This document shows positions 6,001 through 9,062 of a DNA stretch of 9,062 nt, in pieces. Made by a program: the position numbers and the translations under genes. The notes under the pieces were generated by a model. It was not told the origin of the DNA and ran no database searches. It saw nothing but the letters and a program-made list of their open reading frames with translations. The stretch comes from an uncultured Anaerolineaceae bacterium. Lineage in GTDB: Bacteria > Chloroflexota > Anaerolineae > Anaerolineales > Anaerolineaceae. Positions within the stretch are counted from its first letter, which is position 1; every line of letters begins with the position of its first letter. Where the stretch lies: positions 1 to 9,062 of the forward strand of contig CALAEB010000356.1 in assembly GCA_937890875.1 (NCBI GenBank). The letters are read 5' to 3'.

Positions 6001-6498
6001 CACTAATTTTTCGAGTTTGTCCGCGCTGCTGGCAAAACCTTCGGCCATGCCCATCTGGAGCAGTTCTTCGAGCTGCTCGGCTGTATCATAGAAGCTGCGG
6101 CTGATCAGGCGGGTCCTGCCGTTTTCGTCCTCGAATGTGACTGTTAACTTCTGCGCGGGCATGTCCGGGTTGATCGCGCCGGCTGCGTCCGCAAAATAAT
6201 CCATGACCGTAAGGCTGTCCGGTGCATCAATGGTTTCAATTTCCATCACACCCCACGATTCCTGCCCATAAAATTCGCCCTGGGTCTGATCAATGCATTT
6301 CATGCCGTAATGGATGCGTCCGCCCGGGGTAAACTCAAATGCCTTAACGGTTGTCTCCCAGCCTTCCGGTCCCCACCACTGTGCGAACCAATCTTTGTCC
6401 GCGTATGCCCGCCAGAGTTTCTCTTTCGGCGCGTCGAACATGCGCTCAATGGTCAGCGTTTTATTTTCCGCGTCTTTGGTAACTTTGGTTTTCTCCAT
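5992..6498 (-). CDS. AHSA1-type SRPBCC domain protein
   Basis: A 168-residue cytoplasmic protein of the Aha1-C-terminal-like SRPBCC family (COG3832 type), a helix-grip fold with a deep hydrophobic pocket. Family marks: RMFDAPKEKLWRAYADKDWF at residues 19-38, the WWGPEGW motif at 41-47, FTPGG at 56-60, a central strand set with GQESWGVMEIE (78-88), and the long C-terminal helix with EGFASSADKLEKL (153-165). Proteins of this family bind lipophilic small molecules; their true roles are mostly unknown. The start at 6498 is chosen because AAAGGA lies eight bases upstream on the minus strand; the open frame reaches back to 6561, but that extension does not resemble the family. It is the last gene of a probable operon read PhnB-like, VOC, SRPBCC, and it converges on the AraC-GyrI gene. 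Confidence 0.9.
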   Translation of the reverse strand: MEKTKVTKDAENKTLTIERMFDAPKEKLWRAYADKDWFAQWWGPEGWETTVKAFEFTPGGRIHYGMKCIDQTQGEFYGQESWGVMEIETIDAPDSLTVMDYFADAAGAINPDMPAQKLTVTFEDENGRTRLISRSFYDTAEQLEELLQMGMAEGFASSADKLEKLVAG

Positions 6499-6568
6499 TG
6501 CGATTTTCCTTTCTTTTTCTGTTGAGGTTTCGAAGAATCGCATCGTTCCGAAACCGGCCATTCGAATT

Positions 6569-6599
6569 GCAGAAAGGGCACGATCCGCGCCCCTTCTGC
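6569..6599 (-). promoter_or_regulatory. Intra-operon hairpin between the VOC and SRPBCC genes
   Basis: GCAGAAAGGGC (6569-6579) and GCCCCTTCTGC (6589-6599) form an 11-bp stem, ten Watson-Crick pairs and one G-U in minus-strand RNA, around a nine-base loop. It lies in the 110-base gap between two genes on the same strand. There is no T-tract, so processing or mRNA stabilisation is more likely than termination. Confidence 0.4.
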
Positions 6600-6608
6600 T
6601 CGAATCGC

Positions 6609-6989
6609 TTACTCAGCCTTGAGGCACAGACAGAATGGATGCCCGCATGGGTCAAACATTGTTGTTGATGAGCTGAAATACTGAACCTCTGATAATTTTG
6701 CGCCGCACTCCAATGCGAATTGGACGGCTTCATCCACGTTTTCCACGTCAAAATCGAAGTGCATCATCTGGTCCTGTTCCCCCTCTTTCCAGGGCCAAAC
6801 CGGCGCCGAATAGTTTTCTACAGCCTGAAATGCAATCGTGTGGACGCCATTGTCCGAGCGGATTGCCGCCCAATCGTCAGCGTTCTCCACCTTTTCCCAG
6901 CCTAACAGTTTTGCGTAAAAATCAGCAAGTTTTCCCGCGTCATCACAATCGACGCAAATCGCTCCCATGAAAATTAACGACGATTTCAT
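6609..6989 (-). CDS. VOC-superfamily (glyoxalase/bleomycin-resistance-like) protein
   Basis: A 126-residue single-module vicinal oxygen chelate protein, the usual length for this fold. It shows the N-terminal strand (SLIFMGAICVDCDD), the helix signature LADFYAKLLGWE at residues 21-32, a conserved histidine at 77 in MMHFDFDVEN, and the terminal FDPCGHPFCLC at 112-122. VOC proteins use paired beta-alpha-beta-beta-beta units as metal-dependent enzymes or as antibiotic-binding proteins; this one is of the small uncharacterised type. The start is secure: GGAGGAGG lies six to seven bases before the ATG on the minus strand. It sits 76 bases after the PhnB-like gene and 110 bases before the SRPBCC gene in the same direction. 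Substrate unknown. Confidence 0.9.
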   Translation of the reverse strand: MKSSLIFMGAICVDCDDAGKLADFYAKLLGWEKVENADDWAAIRSDNGVHTIAFQAVENYSAPVWPWKEGEQDQMMHFDFDVENVDEAVQFALECGAKLSEVQYFSSSTTMFDPCGHPFCLCLKAE

Positions 6990-7065
6990 ACTTTTCCTCC
7001 TCCATATTTCTGCAATTTTTTAAGACGGATCTGACCGTTTCGCGAAAACCCTGTTCACGAAAAAA

Positions 7066-7998
7066 TCAGTTTCCGCTGAACGGCAGCCGGTACGCCTCCT
7101 CCAGCTTTGCGATGTCAAATTTCTTCATCTCCAGAAACGCCTTGGTCACGCGCTCGATTTGTTCCGGTGTGCCGTTTTCCATCATGTCATCCATGGCGGT
7201 TGGGACGATCTGCCAGGACACGCCAAAGCGGTCCTTGAGCCAGCCGCAGGCTTCCGCTTCGGGAACCGCTGAGAGCTTTTCCCACAGGAAGTCGATTTCC
7301 GCCTGGGTGTCGCATTTCATCAGAAGTGAGACTGCTTCGTTGAAACCAAATTCGTGCGGCTGGGCGCTGTCCGAGGCCGCGAACCACTGGTTCTCGAGCT
7401 GAAAATCCGCGAACATGATTGTGCCCTCTTGTTCAGGCTCCATGCCGGCGGGATAGCGGGCAACAATGCCGCGTTTTGCATCCTTGAATACCGACAGATA
7501 GAAATCCGTCGCCGCTTCCGCTTCGCCGCAGACATTCCCGGTGAACAGCAATGCCGGAATGATGACGGGGCGTCCATCGCCCGCGGGGTCGGTCAGAATC
7601 AGCTGCCAGGACACGCCAAACTTATCCTGTATCCAGCCATACCGCTTCGAGAAAGGATATTCGCCAAGCGGCATGAGAACAGTGCCGCCATCCGCCAGCG
7701 TTTCCCAGAGCATGTCTAAATGTTCCCGCGCCCGCATGTCCCGTGCCGGGTCGAGATTCACCATCATGGAAATAGACGGGTTGATTGTAAAGAACGGTCC
7801 GGCGCTGATCGCCATGAAAGTATATCCGGCAAGCCGGAATGTCACAGTCTCGGCGTCACCGGACGGTGTGTCGTGCAGTATCGAACTGTTGTCGATTCCT
7901 GAATCTCCGAAATCTGCGAAAGCGGCCGTGTAAAACGCTGCGGCTTCTTGCGCTTCTTTATCAAACCAAAAATGTGGAATGATTTTTTGTGTATTCAT
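7066..7998 (-). CDS. PhnB-like VOC protein with two tandem domains (3-demethylubiquinone methyltransferase-like fold)
   Basis: A 310-residue cytoplasmic protein made of two homologous PhnB-type VOC modules. Module 1 spans about residues 5-136 and module 2 about 148-266; each begins with a strand and an F-Y helix (AAAFYTAAF, ATDFYLSVF) and ends in the same motif, GWIQDKFGVSWQL at 121-133 and GWLKDRFGVSWQI at 252-264. The last 40 residues are an acidic helical extension ending in a short tail. Despite the historical methyltransferase name of the Pfam family, no SAM-binding site is visible, and such proteins are generally of unknown function. The ATG at 7998 is preferred because GGAG lies seven bases upstream on the minus strand; an ATG at 8010 would add four residues. 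It is the first large gene of the minus-strand operon. Confidence 0.9.
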   Translation of the reverse strand: MNTQKIIPHFWFDKEAQEAAAFYTAAFADFGDSGIDNSSILHDTPSGDAETVTFRLAGYTFMAISAGPFFTINPSISMMVNLDPARDMRAREHLDMLWETLADGGTVLMPLGEYPFSKRYGWIQDKFGVSWQLILTDPAGDGRPVIIPALLFTGNVCGEAEAATDFYLSVFKDAKRGIVARYPAGMEPEQEGTIMFADFQLENQWFAASDSAQPHEFGFNEAVSLLMKCDTQAEIDFLWEKLSAVPEAEACGWLKDRFGVSWQIVPTAMDDMMENGTPEQIERVTKAFLEMKKFDIAKLEEAYRLPFSGN

Positions 7999-8013
7999 TT
8001 TTAACTCCATTGG

Positions 8014-8127
8014 TCATTGGTACACGGGCAGAAAAACCGGCTGTTGGTGATACTGTGTCCGCCTGTATGGCCCGTGTTTGGTCGAATGGATAAACATAAG
8101 CAGTCGGCATAGGAGTTCCCGCCGCAT
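8014..8127 (-). CDS. Possible small ORF (37 codons) before the PhnB-like gene
   Basis: On the minus strand CAGGAG (8142-8137) is followed after nine bases by ATG at 8127 and an open frame of 37 codons ending at TGA (8016-8014), 15 bases before the PhnB-like start. The product would begin MRRELLCRLLMFIHSTKHGP and end PVFLPVYQ: basic, with a short hydrophobic stretch near residues 5-13 and no recognised domain. The frame can be extended to an ATG at 8169 (51 codons) without a ribosome site. Another frame is open over much of the same stretch, so chance is a serious alternative. If real, it is a leader peptide or microprotein of the operon. Confidence 0.28.
   Translation of the reverse strand: MRRELLCRLLMFIHSTKHGPYRRTQYHQQPVFLPVYQ
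8022..8077. repeat. 8-bp perfect inverted repeat upstream of the PhnB-like gene
   Basis: ACACGGGC (8022-8029) is mirrored exactly by GCCCGTGT (8070-8077), 40 bases apart. In minus-strand RNA this closes a large stem-loop ending 24 bases before the PhnB-like start, inside the possible small ORF. It may be a leader structure or a pair of protein-binding half-sites. Confidence 0.35.
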
Positions 8128-8170
8128 TCTCTCATGCTCCTGAAGCCCGGCAATTCGAATTTTCCTCATG

Positions 8171-8197
8171 TCCGGTTCGAGCCGGATTTTCTTTTTT
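8171..8197 (+). terminator. Terminator-like hairpin with T-tract in the divergent region
   Basis: TCCGG (8171-8175) pairs with CCGGA (8182-8186), and TTTTCTTTTTT follows at once. This has the shape of a plus-strand intrinsic terminator, though the stem is short. No plus-strand gene was found immediately upstream, so it may end an unrecognised short transcript or block read-through toward the DUF438 gene. Confidence 0.45.
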
Positions 8198-8238
8198 CGA
8201 ATTGCTGCAAAAGCATTTTTTTTTGTGCTTCAATATAT

Positions 8239-8244
8239 ATTATA
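8239..8244 (-). promoter_or_regulatory. Candidate -10 element for the minus-strand operon
   Basis: TATAAT is read on the minus strand at 8244-8239 within a run of alternating A and T. No good -35 lies 16-18 bases upstream. If used, transcription starts near 8232 and the leader to the PhnB-like gene is about 230 bases, containing the inverted repeat and the possible small ORF. Confidence 0.3.
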
Positions 8245-8281
8245 AGGAAAATGATTATCCGCTGATCTCTTTTTCAACAAT

Positions 8282-8311
8282 TTGACTTTTGGCACTTTAA
8301 TCGAGTATCAA
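8282..8311 (+). promoter_or_regulatory. Candidate upstream promoter of the DUF438 gene
   Basis: TTGACT (8282-8287) and TATCAA (8306-8311) are spaced 18 bases apart, five and four matches to the sigma-A consensus. Transcription from here would give a leader of about 200 bases containing both downstream palindromes. It is weaker in context than the extended -10 at 8426. Confidence 0.3.
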
Positions 8312-8391
8312 AAAGTTATGCTGTGGCTCTCATTTTTTATTCAGAGAATTTTTCCGGATTCGAATTGACGACGTTCCCTGGATTTCAGTTG

Positions 8392-8409
8392 ATGTTGTAA
8401 AAACAACAT
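8392..8409 (+). promoter_or_regulatory. 18-bp palindrome upstream of the DUF438 promoter, candidate operator
   Basis: ATGTTGT (8392-8398) and ACAACAT (8403-8409) are perfect 7-bp arms around AAAA. The centre lies about 40 bases before the start site predicted from the extended -10 at 8426-8434, the place where class II activators of the CRP/FNR type bind. The bases do not match FNR (TTGAT-N4-ATCAA) or Rex spacing, so the regulator is unknown. Confidence 0.45.
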
Positions 8410-8422
8410 GAAATCGCGCGGA

Positions 8423-8447
8423 TTTTGTTATGATTCGATTAACAAAA
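8423..8447 (+). promoter_or_regulatory. Extended -10 promoter inside an inverted repeat, DUF438 gene
   Basis: TGTTATGAT at 8426-8434 is an extended -10 (TGn plus TATGAT, five of six), predicting a start near 8441. It is overlapped by TTTTGTTA (8423-8430) and TAACAAAA (8440-8447), perfect 8-bp arms nine bases apart. A protein on this repeat would cover the -10 and the start point and so repress. Confidence 0.42.
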
Positions 8448-8460
8448 CACAAAATCGCAT

Positions 8461-8499
8461 TCTGACGGATGACCGCTCCGACGGGATCGTCCGGTCAGA
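8461..8499 (+). promoter_or_regulatory. Leader hairpin next to the DUF438 ribosome site
   Basis: TCTGAC (8461-8466) pairs with GTCAGA (8494-8499); the stem continues inward (GGA/TCC, GA/TC, CC/GG) with two bulges for about 14 pairs. It ends four bases before the Shine-Dalgarno AAGGAG at 8503-8508, which stays unpaired. It may stabilise the mRNA or set translation. Confidence 0.4.
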
Positions 8500-8515
8500 T
8501 ACAAGGAGAATTAAA

Positions 8516-9062
8516 GTGAGCCAGGAAATTAACAACAGAGAATATCGGAAATCGGTCGTGAAACGGATGATTTCTGATCTGCACGCAGGGAAAAGTGTGG
8601 ATGAGGTAAAAGCGCAGTTCAAAGACGCTTTTGACGGTGTCGCCGCTTCAGAAATTTCGGAGGCCGAGCAGGAGCTGATCGCGAACGGATTGCCGGTTGA
8701 AGAAGTCCAGCGGCTGTGTGACGTGCACGCGGCTGTCTTCCGGGATTCGCTGGCGGAGCCGGAGCCCGATCCGACAGAGAAACCGGGACACCCGGTACAC
8801 ACCTTTAAGCTGGAAAACCGCGCATTGGAAGAATTGATTGAAAAGCGCGTCCGGCCGCATCTGGCGGCTTTCCTCGCCGGTGACTCGGGGGATGCGCTGA
8901 AAAAGCTGCGGGCGGATTTTGAATGGCTGCGCACGATCGATTTGCATTACAGCAAGAAGGAAAACCTGATCTTTCCTTATTTGGAGAAGAACGGCATCTC
9001 AGGCCCGCCGAAAGTGATGTGGGGTGTGGATGATGAAATTCGCCGGGTGATCAAGGAGACAC
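8516..9062 (+). CDS. DUF438 and hemerythrin (HHE) domain protein, cut by the window end
   Basis: The frame starts at GTG 8516, set by AAGGAG at 8503-8508 seven bases upstream, and stays open to the last base (182 codons plus one base), so the C-terminus is missing. Residues about 12-80 match the DUF438 helical domain (KRMISDLHAGKSVDEVKAQF, then ISEAEQELIANGLPVEEVQR). Residues from about 90 form a hemerythrin-like HHE domain: HPVH at 92-95, then LHYSKKENLIFPYLEKNG at 143-160 with ligand candidates H144 and E149, followed by PPKVMWGVDDEIR at 164-176. Relatives of this architecture often carry a PAS domain after the HHE part, which would lie outside the window. A di-iron centre suggests oxygen, nitric oxide or iron sensing in an anaerobe; this is family-based inference. 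A long antisense frame at 8934-8428 is a shadow of this gene. Confidence 0.88.
   Translation, partial: MSQEINNREYRKSVVKRMISDLHAGKSVDEVKAQFKDAFDGVAASEISEAEQELIANGLPVEEVQRLCDVHAAVFRDSLAEPEPDPTEKPGHPVHTFKLENRALEELIEKRVRPHLAAFLAGDSGDALKKLRADFEWLRTIDLHYSKKENLIFPYLEKNGISGPPKVMWGVDDEIRRVIKET

Larger units (their letters stand above)
7999..8515. other. 517-base divergent regulatory region
   Basis: The space between the PhnB-like gene (minus) and the DUF438 gene (plus) has no large gene. It holds the possible small ORF, an inverted repeat, a terminator-like hairpin, an AT-rich promoter zone around 8230-8250, a T9 run at 8216-8224, and the palindromic control region before DUF438. TTCGAATT occurs three times (8154-8161, 8196-8203, 8359-8366). 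No tRNA or known riboswitch was recognised. Confidence 0.6.

Noticed and set aside
6499..6561. Longer N-terminus for the SRPBCC protein
   Set aside because: The extension is not family-like and the ATG at 6498 has its own AAAGGA site.
8168..8190. tRNA T-arm-like GGTTCGAGCC
   Set aside because: The stem around TTCGAG does not pair as a T-arm with a seven-base loop, no acceptor, D or anticodon arms fit around it, and a T-tract follows, so a terminator explains it better.
8423..8447. Rex or FNR binding site at the DUF438 promoter
   Set aside because: TTGTTA and TAACAA are nine bases apart, not the Rex spacing, and the upstream palindrome has TTGT-N4-ACAA rather than TTGAT-N4-ATCAA. Only an unnamed palindrome can be claimed.
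8428..8934. 168-codon minus-strand frame, serine-rich
   Set aside because: It is antisense to the DUF438/hemerythrin gene, which has a good ribosome site and recognisable domains. High serine and arginine content is typical of such shadows.
1..9062. CRISPR array, IS element, prophage or toxin-antitoxin pair
   Set aside because: No regularly spaced repeats, no transposase or integrase motifs, no terminal repeats with target duplications, and no small paired genes of known toxin families were found.

Overview
The window looks like chromosomal DNA of a Bacillota (Firmicutes) bacterium, probably an anaerobic clostridial lineage, with intermediate GC. This is inferred from purine-rich Shine-Dalgarno sites, TTG and GTG starts beside ATG, and gene families common in that group: AraC regulators with a GyrI-like domain, DUF438/hemerythrin proteins and short Old Yellow Enzymes. 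No rRNA, tRNA, CRISPR array, IS element or phage gene was seen.

Layout, left to right. (1) 10-1890, plus strand: a MarR-family repressor followed by a 12-helix MFS transporter, the usual pairing of a drug- or stress-responsive regulator with its efflux target. (2) 1891-2210: a 320-base non-coding stretch with a large hairpin behind the MFS gene, a promoter framed by an inverted repeat, and a leader with two terminator-like hairpins. (3) 2211-3203: a stand-alone FMN ene-reductase of the OYE/YqjM type, followed at 3213-3443 by what looks like a small two-helix membrane protein broken by frameshifts. (4) 3561-4613: a DMT/EamA transporter with a 63-residue tail containing 23 histidines, then a 20-bp perfect hairpin. 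(5) 4842-5756: an AraC regulator fused to a GyrI-like ligand-binding domain. A strong internal ribosome site lies exactly at the domain junction. The gene ends at a textbook terminator. (6) 7998-5992, minus strand, convergent to AraC: a likely operon of a double-domain PhnB-like VOC protein, a single-domain VOC protein and an AHSA1/SRPBCC protein, perhaps led by a 37-codon small ORF. (7) 7999-8515: a 517-base divergent regulatory region. (8) 8516-9062 and beyond: a DUF438 plus hemerythrin (HHE) protein with a GTG start, cut by the window edge.

The likely common theme is handling of small or toxic molecules: two efflux-type transporters, one flavin reductase, and several small ligand-binding folds (GyrI-like, SRPBCC, three VOC modules), with at least two ligand-responsive regulators. 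No complete, clearly new system is visible. The most notable items are the internal start in the AraC-GyrI gene, the histidine-rich transporter tail, the palindromes around the OYE and DUF438 promoters, and the frameshifted membrane microprotein.
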